Assembly: GCA_021155905.1 (NCBI GenBank)
Contig: JAJNBG010000010.1
Span: 1 to 64,000 of the forward strand
DNA from: Bacteroidota bacterium
GTDB taxonomy: Bacteria > Bacteroidota > Bacteroidia > B-17B0 > Aurantibacillaceae
Length of the DNA stretch: 64,000 bases
Direction of reading: 5' to 3'
Position 1 is the first letter of the stretch. Each line of letters begins with the position of its first letter. Both the position numbers and the translations under genes were made by a program. The notes beneath the pieces were generated by a model. The model was not told the origin of the DNA and made no database searches. It saw nothing but the letters and a program-made list of their open reading frames with translations. This document shows positions 19,114 to 30,251 of this stretch, piece by piece.

Positions 19114-19772
19114 TTTTTTTTCTTTGGAATAATCCTGTAACCTAATGTAAATTCTAAAATATTATTGTAATATCCTTTATTAAATGTTCGGGCAATAATG
19201 TTGTTGTAATAAATTGCCTGTTTGATCCGGTTTGGCCTGGTAGTAATAAAGGAATTACTGCTTCTAAAATTAACAAACCATTTTGGATTAATGTTATAAC
19301 CTAAGCCGATTTTTACAGAATAATCAAATTTTTGAAACGGAAATATCCCTGTATATACCATATTCTGATCACCTTCATAATAATTAATTAAATAGGCAGC
19401 GGATACTCCTGCATCGAAAATAAATTTTTGCTGCGTATAGGTAACTAATAAGGGCACTTCCAGGTAATTTAAATTAAGGTAATAAGCGGTGAAATCATTT
19501 TTTGTGGGATTTTGATTTTTTCTTGCTCCTTTTTGAATAAATAAAAATGATAAACTCATACTTGCTTTTTCTGAAAATACCGTTTCAACTCCAATACCGC
19601 CCATGCCTCCTAGTTTATGAAAGCCACTATAAGAATCTCCATGAACCTGGGATGGTGAAACACCAGCCATTAATAGTAAATGAAAAGTGTTTCCATTCTT
19701 ACTGACAGGAAGGTTCTCCTGGCTGAAAATGCAAAAGGGAAAAAGGATTAGTATGAATGCGAGGAATTTCAA
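19110..19772 (-). CDS. Outer-membrane beta-barrel (PorT-like) protein
   Basis: Signal peptide, GIGVETVFSEKASMSLSFLFIQKGAR, C-terminal LEFTLGYRI; 4-bp overlap with ubiX. Confidence 0.75.
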   Translation of the reverse strand: MKFLAFILILFPFCIFSQENLPVSKNGNTFHLLLMAGVSPSQVHGDSYSGFHKLGGMGGIGVETVFSEKASMSLSFLFIQKGARKNQNPTKNDFTAYYLNLNYLEVPLLVTYTQQKFIFDAGVSAAYLINYYEGDQNMVYTGIFPFQKFDYSVKIGLGYNINPKWFVNFRSSNSFITTRPNRIKQAIYYNNIIARTFNKGYYNNILEFTLGYRIIPKKKN

Positions 19773-19794
19773 AACAGTCTAAAAGTACTAAAAT

Positions 19795-20172
19795 CTATAT
19801 AAACTGGATAATCCATTCCTGGGCTTCTTCTTTCGAATTAAAAAATCTGGTTGGCCTTTCAGGTTTATAGAACTTTAAATAAAAGTTACCGAATATGCGT
19901 TGAGGCATAGAGCTTACGATAAAGGCAGAGGCTTTTGAGTAAGGCATGTTCTCATTTTTTGAAATGTATTTTAAGGTCTCAATATTAGTGGTAGAAAATA
20001 GTCCTCCTGATACCAGTATTGGGAGTTTTTGTCCGCTAACTTCTTTTTGAGCGGCTTTAATCATTTTCACATCCTCGATACGAACTTCAACCCTATCTTT
20101 TATCTCCAGTTCGTAATATCCTTTTTCATTTAAGTGAAGGATGAATTTATTATTTGAAATGGTTGTAGGCAA
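19795..20172 (-). CDS. STAS/SpoIIAA-like (DUF7793-type) protein, paralog 1
   Basis: Shares ASAFIVSSMPQRIFGNFYLKFYKPERPTRFFNSKEEAQEWI with the adjacent ORF. Confidence 0.65.
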   Translation of the reverse strand: MPTTISNNKFILHLNEKGYYELEIKDRVEVRIEDVKMIKAAQKEVSGQKLPILVSGGLFSTTNIETLKYISKNENMPYSKASAFIVSSMPQRIFGNFYLKFYKPERPTRFFNSKEEAQEWIIQFI

Positions 20173-20190
20173 AATAAATGCTTTAAAGTT

Positions 20191-20583
20191 TTAAGAGGCC
20201 AAATAATCTTTTAACCAGATAAGTGCTGTTTCCGGTTCGTTAAAAAATCTTGTCGGTCGTTCCGGTTTATTGATCTTAATATAAAAATTGGCCAGGATTC
20301 TCTGTGACATGGAGCTCAACACAAAGGCATCCGCAACGGAATAGGGATTAAATGCTTTTTTTGCGAGCGTGTTCAGTAAATCAATATTGGTAGATGCCTG
20401 TTCTGCGCATAGCACCAGAGAGGGGATTAATTTTGCGCCCAACTCTTTTTGACCTTTTACCAGGATTTTAAGATCATCAACTGTAAATTCGTCGTCTCCA
20501 AAAATTCTGATTAGGTAATAACCATCTTCGTGAACTTCCAGTTCAAAATTGTGAGTAGTTATTTTCTTTGATTCACTTACCAT
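20191..20583 (-). CDS. STAS/SpoIIAA-like (DUF7793-type) protein, paralog 2
   Basis: ADAFVLSSMSQRILANFYIKINKPERPTRFFNEPETALIWL; tandem duplicate of 19795-20172. Confidence 0.65.
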   Translation of the reverse strand: MVSESKKITTHNFELEVHEDGYYLIRIFGDDEFTVDDLKILVKGQKELGAKLIPSLVLCAEQASTNIDLLNTLAKKAFNPYSVADAFVLSSMSQRILANFYIKINKPERPTRFFNEPETALIWLKDYLAS

Positions 20584-20661
20584 AAATCACTTGTGGATAT
20601 TAGAAGTTTAGTTAAATATACACTCATTTTGGACTTCTCCTAATTTTTTTCGGTGAACAGC

Positions 20662-20692
20662 AAAAAAATCCCCCGGTTTTGAGGCGGGGGAT
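20662..20692 (-). terminator. pruA terminator
   Basis: AAAAAAATCCCCCG-gttttgagg-CGGGGGAT. Confidence 0.8.
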
Positions 20693-20704
20693 GGGTGGTT
20701 TACA

Positions 20705-22336
20705 TTAATCTGCTTGTAAAAAAGGATATTTATAATCTGAGGGAGGTGTAAATGTCTCTTTAATTGTTCTTGGAGAGACCCAACGCAGCAAATTAATTTT
20801 TGCTCCGGCCTTATCGTTTGTACCGCTGCCTCGCGCACCACCAAATGGCTGCTGGCCAACAACGGCACCTGTACATTTATCATTAATGTAAAAATTACCG
20901 GCTGCGTTACTTAATTTTTTGGTTGCCAACTCTAATGCGTAGCGATCCTGACCCAGGATGGCACCTGTTAATGCATAAATGGATGTCGAATCTACCAGTT
21001 CCAGTGTTTCCTCAAACTTGTCCGCATCATATACAAAAATCGTAAGTACCGGTCCGAACAATTCTTCACACATGGTTACATATTTCGGATCTTTGGCTAC
21101 GATGATGGTTGGCTCGATGAAATAACCCTTGCTCTTATCATAATTTCCACCCGCGATGATTTCCACATTGCTGTCTTTTTTCGCAGCATCGATGTACTTC
21201 GCTAATTTGTCAAAGCTCTTTTCGTCAATAACGGCATTAATAAAATTGGTAAAGTCTTCCGTCGGCCCCATCTTCATGTCTTTCAAATCCGCCAGTACAT
21301 AGTTTTTTACTTCTTCCCATAAATTTGAAGGAACGTATGCGCGGGAAGCAGCTGAACATTTTTGCCCCTGGTACTCAAAAGCTCCACGGGAAATAGCAAC
21401 AGCTAATGATTTTGTTTCCGCTGATTTGTGAGCCATGATAAAATCCTTTCCACCTGTTTCTCCAACAATGCGCGGATAAGATCTGTATTTATGAATGTTA
21501 TTCCCGATGGTTTGCCAGATGTTCTGGAAAACTTCCGTGCTTCCTGTAAAATGAATACCCGCAAAGTCTCTGTGATTAAAGATCACTTCCGCTGCATCAG
21601 GTCCGCTTGGGTAAATTAAATTAATCACACCGGCCGGAACACCAGCTTTCATGAAAATTTCCATTAATACGTTGGCACTGTAAACCTGAGTATTACTTGG
21701 TTTCCAAACTACCACGTTGCCCATCATGGCGCAACTAGTTGGTAAATTACCTGCTATGGCTGTAAAGTTAAATGGCGTTAAGGCATAAATAAAACCTTCC
21801 AAAGGTCTCCATTCTAAACGGTTCCATACACCTGGACCGGAGATTGGCTGTTCTGCATAAATCTCTGTCATGTACTGAACATTGAAACGTAAAAAATCAA
21901 TGATCTCACAGGCACTGTCAATTTCTGCCTGGAACGCGTTCTTGCTTTGTCCAAGCATGGTTGCGGCATTCAGTTTAGCGCGGTATGGACCAGCAATTAA
22001 TTCGGCAGCTTTTAAAAAGATACTTGCTCTGTGTTCCCATGCAAGGTTTGCCCATTGTTCCTTTGCGGCCAATGCCGCCTTAATGGCTTGTTCTACATGG
22101 CTTTTATCACTTTTATGAAAATGCCCTAATACATGCTGATGATCATGCGGCGGGTGAATACGTGAAAGTACATGACTTTCCACTTCTTCGCCACCAATAT
22201 ACATCGGAATATTGATTTCTTTGCTGCGCAAATGAGCAAGCATGGCCTGTAACTCTTTGCGCTCAGGGCTTCCGGCCGCATAGCTTTTGATAGGTTCATT
22301 AGCCGCAACCGGCACTTTATAAATTCCTTTTGGCAT
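20705..22336 (-). CDS. pruA: L-glutamate gamma-semialdehyde dehydrogenase (1-pyrroline-5-carboxylate dehydrogenase)
   Basis: ALTPFNFTAIAGNL, FTGSTEVFQNIW, GETGGKDFIMAH, YQGQKCSAASRAYVP, FGGARGSGTNDKAG. Confidence 0.96.
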   Translation of the reverse strand: MPKGIYKVPVAANEPIKSYAAGSPERKELQAMLAHLRSKEINIPMYIGGEEVESHVLSRIHPPHDHQHVLGHFHKSDKSHVEQAIKAALAAKEQWANLAWEHRASIFLKAAELIAGPYRAKLNAATMLGQSKNAFQAEIDSACEIIDFLRFNVQYMTEIYAEQPISGPGVWNRLEWRPLEGFIYALTPFNFTAIAGNLPTSCAMMGNVVVWKPSNTQVYSANVLMEIFMKAGVPAGVINLIYPSGPDAAEVIFNHRDFAGIHFTGSTEVFQNIWQTIGNNIHKYRSYPRIVGETGGKDFIMAHKSAETKSLAVAISRGAFEYQGQKCSAASRAYVPSNLWEEVKNYVLADLKDMKMGPTEDFTNFINAVIDEKSFDKLAKYIDAAKKDSNVEIIAGGNYDKSKGYFIEPTIIVAKDPKYVTMCEELFGPVLTIFVYDADKFEETLELVDSTSIYALTGAILGQDRYALELATKKLSNAAGNFYINDKCTGAVVGQQPFGGARGSGTNDKAGAKINLLRWVSPRTIKETFTPPSDYKYPFLQAD

Positions 22337-22460
22337 AGTTTAAATTTTTGGTGAGCGAAGTTACTTTTTTTTGGATAAAAGATAAAGGAATTCAGATAAA
22401 AGATACGTTAAATCTCCTTAATCAAGGTCCCTAATACTTTGTCTGCTTCTTTAATTTTCC

Positions 22461-22468
22461 TATCTTTG
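22461..22468 (+). promoter_or_regulatory. Bacteroidota -7 element (TATCTTTG)
   Basis: Exact TAnnTTTG, about 20 bp upstream of ATG at 22488. Confidence 0.6.
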
Positions 22469-22484
22469 CCGACTAAATTTTTGA

Positions 22485-24110
<1,626 letters not shown>

Positions 24111-24130
24111 TAGCATCTGAATATTTAAAT

Positions 24131-24165
24131 AGACCTGTCAGAAAAGCTGGCGGGTCTTTTTATTT
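24131..24165 (+). terminator. Terminator of the ABC-F gene
   Basis: AGACCTGTCAG-aaaag-CTGGCGGGTCT followed by TTTTATTTT. Confidence 0.85.
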
Positions 24166-24244
24166 TAGTATTCTTTAAGAACATGTCACTCAGATTCCTA
24201 AATAAATTTTCTGTAACTTTCCGTCATAATCCAGTTATAAATAA

Positions 24245-25183
24245 ATGCGGAACCTCATTCTCGTTATTTTCACAGCACTTGTTTGTCAATGCGCCTATGC
24301 TCAGTTATCACAAGCAGAGCAAAAATTTTATGCTGATTTAGAAGATTCCCTGAAGCACATTTCCCGAAAAGTCTTTTTTAGTAAAAAAGAAAGCAATCGA
24401 TTTGAAGCTAATAAACAATTACTGGCATTATGGAATGAAGTATTAAAAGATGAAAAATCCATGCAGTATCCCTTTGATAGTTTAAAAAATGACATTTCCC
24501 TGTTAATGGCGCCTGATAAAAAATTCAGGATCATCACCTGGAACATTCTGAAAGAAGATCAGACACATGCCTTTTTTGGATTTATTCAGGTGAACAATTC
24601 AAAGACCGTTAAAAAAGGACTATTGAAAAAGGAAACCACATCGCAGTATGAAGTATTTCCCCTGGCTGATAAATCGGCGACCGTTAAAACTCCCGAAAAT
24701 TATGTATCGGATCATTCCAAATGGTTCGGTATGTTGTACGTGAATGTTATTAAGTCAGATGAAGATTTCTATACGTTGCTTGCCTGGGATGGAAACGACA
24801 AATTAACGCAGCGGAAGTTCATTGATATCCTTTCTTTTAAACCTGATGGTACACCGGTGTTCGGAAAAGATGTGTTTAAATTCCCGGGTAAATTTGCCAA
24901 ACGCATCATGTTTGAATACGCGAGCGAAGTAGCGATGTCTCTAAAATATAATGAAAACAGAAAACAAATTATTTTCAGTCACCTGGCACCGAACAGTTTG
25001 GACCCGACCCTCGAAGGACAGTTTCAGTATTATGGACCGGACGGAAGCTTTGACGCTTTATCTATGAAAAAAGGGAAATGGGTATATGAGCCGGCCATTG
25101 ATATCCGGAAGGATAAGGATAAAACAGATAACGTGAAGAAGCCTGAACCGGGCAAACAAACACCGGTTTATAAACCTAAGTAA
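24245..25183 (+). CDS. Hypothetical secreted protein
   Basis: Signal peptide MRNLILVIFTALVCQCAYAQ; no recognised domain; P/K-rich tail. Confidence 0.75.
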   Translation: MRNLILVIFTALVCQCAYAQLSQAEQKFYADLEDSLKHISRKVFFSKKESNRFEANKQLLALWNEVLKDEKSMQYPFDSLKNDISLLMAPDKKFRIITWNILKEDQTHAFFGFIQVNNSKTVKKGLLKKETTSQYEVFPLADKSATVKTPENYVSDHSKWFGMLYVNVIKSDEDFYTLLAWDGNDKLTQRKFIDILSFKPDGTPVFGKDVFKFPGKFAKRIMFEYASEVAMSLKYNENRKQIIFSHLAPNSLDPTLEGQFQYYGPDGSFDALSMKKGKWVYEPAIDIRKDKDKTDNVKKPEPGKQTPVYKPK

Positions 25184-25258
25184 GTTTAAAAAAATATAAA
25201 GATGTAAGGCTTAACATGATTAAACTCGCTACTTTATACCTTGATTAATTTCAAAAAT

Positions 25259-27286
25259 ATGGTAAAACAATTTATACTTTTTTCATTTTTAGTTTTAAAT
25301 ACTTCTTTGTTCGCGCAGGAAGAAGAGGAATCTGTATCGAAGTTCTGTGTGGAGATCGATAATAAAAAAGCACTGAAGCTCTATGAAAAAGCAATTGATA
25401 AAAAAAAGTACAAAAAAGTAGAGCGCCTTGGCTTCCTGAGAGAGTTATTGGATATGGAACCCGATTTTGCAGAAGCAAATATGGCCATGGCACGCGAGAT
25501 TGTGGTACATAGCAAGCTGGAAAATAAATCGTTTGGAGCAGCAGTACCATTTTTTTTGAAAGCCATTGCAGTTTGTCCTCAAATTCATTCTGAGCCTTAC
25601 TATTACATCGGTTTCAATTACTATGAGGAAACCAAAAATGATTCGGCCATTAAATACCTGACGCAGTTTCTGAAGTTTAAGGACGATGATGATAAAAAAT
25701 TTGCCAAGGAATACGAGGGCCAGATTTACCAGGCAAAAGAAATGATCAAGTATGCAAAAAAGGAAGGCGAGTTAAAGAAGAAAATCGTTCCTTTTGATCC
25801 CAAAGTTGTTACCGGGGTCTCAACCAAAACAGACGAATATCTGGCATATATTTCACCAGACGATAAGTTGTGTTTTTTTACGCGCAAAGTCCCTTTAAAA
25901 TCCATGAATACGGTGAAGGCACTGGACGGCGAAAAAGAAATGTTTATGGTGGCAACCCGTGACAACACCGGTGTATTCAACAAGGGGGAACCAATGTCGC
26001 CACCGTTTAACACCACGGATGATAATCAGGGAGGATGTACTATCTCCATCGATAATAAATTTTTATATTTTGCCATGAGTCGACAGGAAGGTGGTGCACA
26101 ACCCAATTGTGATATTTACATGAGTAAAAATGAAGATGAGTACTGGAGTGACATTGTGAAGATTGGCGCTAACGTTAATCACCCAGTATACTGGGATTCC
26201 CAGCCAACCTTAAGTGCCGACGGCAATGCCTTGTTTTTTGCCAGCGATCGTCCGGGCGGTTATGGAGGAATAGATTTGTATGTAACCCGTAAAGATCCAA
26301 AAACAGGAGTATGGGGAGTGCCAAAAAATTTAGGACCAAAGATCAATACCCAGGGGCATGAAAAAACGCCTTTTATCCATTCCGACAGCGAAACTCTTTA
26401 TTTTAGCAGTGACGGGCATTATGGTTTTGGAGGCATGGATATTTTCTTTATCCGTAAAAATGAAAAAGGGGAATGGATGGAACCGGAGAATATCGGATAT
26501 CCTATAAACACTGAAGCAGATGATGTTGGTTTTTTTGTGAGTACAGACAGTAAGACCGGTTATTTCTTTTCATATGATGAAGGAAAAATGAGAGGCAAAG
26601 GTGTTGGCCGTTATGACCTGTACTCGTTTGAATTATACAAGGAAGCCCGCCCGCAGGAAACCACATTTTTATCGGGAGCATTAAAAGACAAATCGGGCAA
26701 TAAAATTGAAGGTGCCAATGTTGAGATTACAAATACGGTTACAAAAGAAAAAACAATGGCTGTAGTGGATTCCATCAATGGAACATATATGGTGGCCGTT
26801 AATCTGAAAAAGAAAGATGATTTGCTAATCACTGTCAAAAAGGATAATTATGCGTTTTCATCCAAAGTAGTGAGTATTAAAGAAGCGAGTTTTGAAAATA
26901 AGCCGAAACCGGTTGAAATGGAAATCAATGAAGCGTCAGAGGGTAATTCGTTTGTACTTAATAATTTATATTATAATACAAATTCAGCGGATCTGAAACC
27001 AGAATCTTTTGTAGTACTCGAATCCTTTGCAGAATATTTAACCGAGAATCCATCCATTCAAATAGAAATCCAGGGACACACAGATAATGTAGGTGCAGTA
27101 AAGGCCAACGAGGCTTTATCTGCTAACCGTGCTTATACAGTGAAAGCATTCCTGGAGGAAAAAGGAGTGGACGGAAAACGGATTTCAGCAAAAGGTTATG
27201 GTCCTAATAAACCCATAGCGCCGAACACTTCAGAAGACGGAAGAGCGAAGAACAGAAGGACAGAATTCCTGATTGTTGCGAAATAA
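25259..27286 (+). CDS. OmpA-family protein with TPR, PD40 repeats and carboxypeptidase-regulatory-like domain (T9SS PorE-like architecture)
   Basis: TPR; PD40 (QPTLSADGNALFFASDRPGGYGGIDLYV); KDKSGNKIEGANVEI; OmpA IQIEIQGHTDNVG...NRRTEFLIVAK. The ORF-track start at 25241 is TTG; ATG at 25259 opens the signal peptide. Confidence 0.88.
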   Translation: MVKQFILFSFLVLNTSLFAQEEEESVSKFCVEIDNKKALKLYEKAIDKKKYKKVERLGFLRELLDMEPDFAEANMAMAREIVVHSKLENKSFGAAVPFFLKAIAVCPQIHSEPYYYIGFNYYEETKNDSAIKYLTQFLKFKDDDDKKFAKEYEGQIYQAKEMIKYAKKEGELKKKIVPFDPKVVTGVSTKTDEYLAYISPDDKLCFFTRKVPLKSMNTVKALDGEKEMFMVATRDNTGVFNKGEPMSPPFNTTDDNQGGCTISIDNKFLYFAMSRQEGGAQPNCDIYMSKNEDEYWSDIVKIGANVNHPVYWDSQPTLSADGNALFFASDRPGGYGGIDLYVTRKDPKTGVWGVPKNLGPKINTQGHEKTPFIHSDSETLYFSSDGHYGFGGMDIFFIRKNEKGEWMEPENIGYPINTEADDVGFFVSTDSKTGYFFSYDEGKMRGKGVGRYDLYSFELYKEARPQETTFLSGALKDKSGNKIEGANVEITNTVTKEKTMAVVDSINGTYMVAVNLKKKDDLLITVKKDNYAFSSKVVSIKEASFENKPKPVEMEINEASEGNSFVLNNLYYNTNSADLKPESFVVLESFAEYLTENPSIQIEIQGHTDNVGAVKANEALSANRAYTVKAFLEEKGVDGKRISAKGYGPNKPIAPNTSEDGRAKNRRTEFLIVAK

Positions 27287-27298
27287 TTTATCGACCGC

Positions 27299-27796
27299 TT
27301 ATTTTTTTTGTTGCAAATACAAATACGCTTTTAAGGTCAGAAGCTCTTCCTGCGATGTGTAAATATCCACTTCATAGGTAATGGATTGTTGAAGACTCGG
27401 ATTTTGTGTGTATCCATACAGGAAATAAGAAAACATTTTGCGGCGAATGAAATAAATAAGCGTCAGGTCAGCAATATCTATTTCGCTTTTATCTACCAGG
27501 CCTACATTATTGTTGAGGTAATTATCCAGGTTCTTTTCAATATGGTCAACGACCTTTCCTTTTACCAGGGCATTTAAGGCCTGCCGGTTAGATTCCAGAC
27601 TTTTTTCCACCAGTTCTTCTTCACTGAGTTTAGATAAAGGTTTCATAATCGGGAGGTCTTCTTCCCTCGCAAAGCGTATGCCTATCGTGACATACTCTCT
27701 CAGGTGATTATCCATTATATAAGCAGCGAAGGCAGGAAGGTATTTAAAATTAAATTTCTCCCGATTGGTGATGAGGTCTTTAACGTTCTTTTCCAC
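27299..27796 (-). CDS. Hypothetical protein
   Basis: 165-aa ORF with protein-like composition, convergent with the PorE-like gene. Confidence 0.7.
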   Translation of the reverse strand: MEKNVKDLITNREKFNFKYLPAFAAYIMDNHLREYVTIGIRFAREEDLPIMKPLSKLSEEELVEKSLESNRQALNALVKGKVVDHIEKNLDNYLNNNVGLVDKSEIDIADLTLIYFIRRKMFSYFLYGYTQNPSLQQSITYEVDIYTSQEELLTLKAYLYLQQKK

Positions 27797-27919
27797 GTGG
27801 ATTTGTTAGATGATGCTGACCAAATATATAAAAATTAAATAATTTGATCCTTACATTGAGCGTCTCTCCGAATAATTGCTGCTAGTATATTTCTTTGGAT
27901 AATATAAATAAGATGAGAA

Positions 27920-28282
27920 CTAAGCAGTCCCCATCTTATTTTCAAATTGAAAGAAATTATAGTACGTGCTAAATGCTACCAATACCTGTTTCGTCATCGG
28001 ATCCAGGCGATTAATATCATTCGCGGAATAACGGCTGGTCATAGCTCGCTGCAGATGGTTGAAGTTATGGTTTATTTTGGTTCTTAAAATAATAACGTCT
28101 GTCAGGGAATAATTATTTCTCCTGTAAATATCTGTAAGATCCCTAACCAGCGATGCTGTATCAAGGAAAGATTTACTAAGTTCTGCGTTACCTTGTTTTT
28201 TATAAGTTTTGCCGTACTGAATCAATTCATTTTTGATTGCTTCATGCTTCTCATAATTTGTCATAGTGCTTTTTCTTTGCAA
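27920..28282 (-). CDS. Hypothetical helical protein
   Basis: 120-aa ORF; start may be 28264 (MTNYEK). Confidence 0.65.
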   Translation of the reverse strand: MQRKSTMTNYEKHEAIKNELIQYGKTYKKQGNAELSKSFLDTASLVRDLTDIYRRNNYSLTDVIILRTKINHNFNHLQRAMTSRYSANDINRLDPMTKQVLVAFSTYYNFFQFENKMGTA

Positions 28283-28296
28283 AATAAGATCATCGA

Positions 28297-28313
28297 TGTA
28301 ATATCGTATTACA
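28297..28313. promoter_or_regulatory. Perfect palindrome TGTAATA-TCG-TATTACA, candidate operator
   Basis: 7-bp arms, 3-nt spacer, about 15 bp upstream of the 27920-28282 ORF start. Confidence 0.45.
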
Positions 28314-28477
28314 GAATTTTAAGATAGACTGTGATTTGTATTGTATTTTCTACATATTCCTGATAATATGCAATTATTAAAATTGAAAGCATATGAATTA
28401 TGCAAGTCAGAATACATACAACTCGTAATACATAAAATGCAACGTTACCATCGATATTGCACTTTATCTTAGAGATG

Positions 28478-29254
28478 ATGAAAATTGCAACCTACAATGT
28501 CAATGGTGTAAATGGGCGTTTACCCGTTTTATTAAAATGGCTCAAAATAGCAAAGCCGGATGTGGTTTGCCTTCAGGAGTTAAAATCCCCTGATGAAAAG
28601 TTTCCTATGGCTGCTGTTGAAGAGGCTGGCTACAAAGCAATCTGGCACGGACAAAAAAGCTGGAACGGAGTGGCGATTCTCTCACGTAAACATCCGATCC
28701 GGGAAATCGGAAGAGGTCTTCCCGGTGATCCTGAAGATATGCAGAGCCGGTTTATAGAGGCAGAAGTTAAGGGCATTCATATTTGTTGTTTATACCTTCC
28801 AAATGGCAATCCGGCTCCAGGCCCAAAATTCGATTATAAACTTGAGTGGTTTAAAAGACTGACAGCTAAAGCAAAACAACTTCAGAAACTAACGGAGCCC
28901 GTGTTACTTGTTGGCGATTTTAATGTAATGCCTACCGAGCTCGACGTGTATAAACCGGAACGATGGGTAGACGACGCTCTTTTTCGCCCTGAGACACGCG
29001 CCGCATTTCAGAAATTAATTAAACAAGGCTGGACAGATGCTATCCGCACTTTATATCCGGATGAAGTTATTTATACATTCTGGGATTATTTCCGGAATGC
29101 ATATGGCCGCAATGCAGGACTAAGAATAGATCATTTCTTAATGAATGACGCACTATCAAAAAGGTTGCAAAATGGAGGCGTTGATAAAGAAGTGAGAGGA
29201 TGGGAAAAAACCAGCGATCATGCACCAGTATGGATTACCGTGAAAGACAAATAA
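28478..29254 (+). CDS. xth: Exodeoxyribonuclease III
   Basis: MKIATYNVNGVNGRLPVLLKWL, CLQELKSPDEKFP, VGDFNVMPTELD, RIDHFLMN, KTSDHAPVW. Confidence 0.94.
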   Translation: MKIATYNVNGVNGRLPVLLKWLKIAKPDVVCLQELKSPDEKFPMAAVEEAGYKAIWHGQKSWNGVAILSRKHPIREIGRGLPGDPEDMQSRFIEAEVKGIHICCLYLPNGNPAPGPKFDYKLEWFKRLTAKAKQLQKLTEPVLLVGDFNVMPTELDVYKPERWVDDALFRPETRAAFQKLIKQGWTDAIRTLYPDEVIYTFWDYFRNAYGRNAGLRIDHFLMNDALSKRLQNGGVDKEVRGWEKTSDHAPVWITVKDK

Positions 29255-29270
29255 ATTATTATGGAAAGTA

Positions 29271-29537
29271 TTAATGTACGATTGTCACCTTTACTTTACA
29301 GTGTTCTCTAACCCAAACAGAATCAAATTCTTTGATCTCTTTTCTCAAGCCTTTATAAATATAATATTGATTGACTGTGTTGGATTTTCCTAAATTCGGC
29401 ATGTGATCACTGATCATTTCTTCCGGACAGTCTTTTATTAATTCCTGGGCTGAGGTTTCGGATGATAGATTGAGTATTGTTGTTTGACAGGATAATTGCA
29501 GGAGCAAATAAGCGGATAGAATAATGACCCGTTTCAT
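29271..29537 (-). CDS. Small putative lipoprotein
   Basis: 88 aa; N-terminal hydrophobic stretch with LQLSC lipobox-like cysteine. Confidence 0.55.
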   Translation of the reverse strand: MKRVIILSAYLLLQLSCQTTILNLSSETSAQELIKDCPEEMISDHMPNLGKSNTVNQYYIYKGLRKEIKEFDSVWVREHCKVKVTIVH

Positions 29538-29540
29538 TTT

Positions 29541-30248
29541 TCAGACCAGTTTAGTTAACTCATTCCACACCGTATCATCCGTATTGGGCTTACAGGTAAT
29601 ACTGATAGGTTCCAACTTAATAGGATGGATAAATTCTGTTTTATAGGAATGCAGATGAATAAATGGTGTTGCATTCGATCTGTCGAATCCATATTTCAAG
29701 TCACCTTTAATGGGACAACCGATTGCGGATAACTGCGCCCTGATTTGGTGATGACGCCCGGTATATAAATTAATTTCCAGTAAATGGTAATTGGAAATAG
29801 AAGCAATTAAGGTATAGGATAATTCCGCTTTCAAAGCACCGGGTCTTTCCGTAGCAAAAGCTTTGGATGTATTTGTCTTTTCGTTTTTAATGAGGTAATG
29901 CGTTAGGCGTTGGGTAATATGTGGGGGCTTATTTTTAACCACGGCCCAATAGGTTTTTTGAATGGTTTTGTCCCTGAACAATTCGTTCATGCGGGTAAGT
30001 GCCTTGCTTGTTTTAGCAAAGATCACAATGCCCGACACCGGCCTGTCTAAACGATGACACACACCACAAAAGACATTTCCCGGTTTGTGATCGCGTTGCT
30101 TAATGAAATTTTTTACTTTTTCGGATAAAGGTGTATCACCGGTTTTATCACCCTGAACGATTTCAGACGCTTTTTTATTAATAATGATCAGGTGATTGTC
30201 TTCGTAGATAATCTGCCTGGCTTCAATCAGTTCGGAGGGAGGGAACAT
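29541..30248 (-). CDS. RluA-family pseudouridine synthase
   Basis: IYEDNHLIIINKKASEIVQ, CHRLDRPVSGIVIFAKTSKA, YTGRHHQIRAQLSAIGCPIKGDLKYG. Confidence 0.93.
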   Translation of the reverse strand: MFPPSELIEARQIIYEDNHLIIINKKASEIVQGDKTGDTPLSEKVKNFIKQRDHKPGNVFCGVCHRLDRPVSGIVIFAKTSKALTRMNELFRDKTIQKTYWAVVKNKPPHITQRLTHYLIKNEKTNTSKAFATERPGALKAELSYTLIASISNYHLLEINLYTGRHHQIRAQLSAIGCPIKGDLKYGFDRSNATPFIHLHSYKTEFIHPIKLEPISITCKPNTDDTVWNELTKLV

Positions 30249-30251
30249 GTA

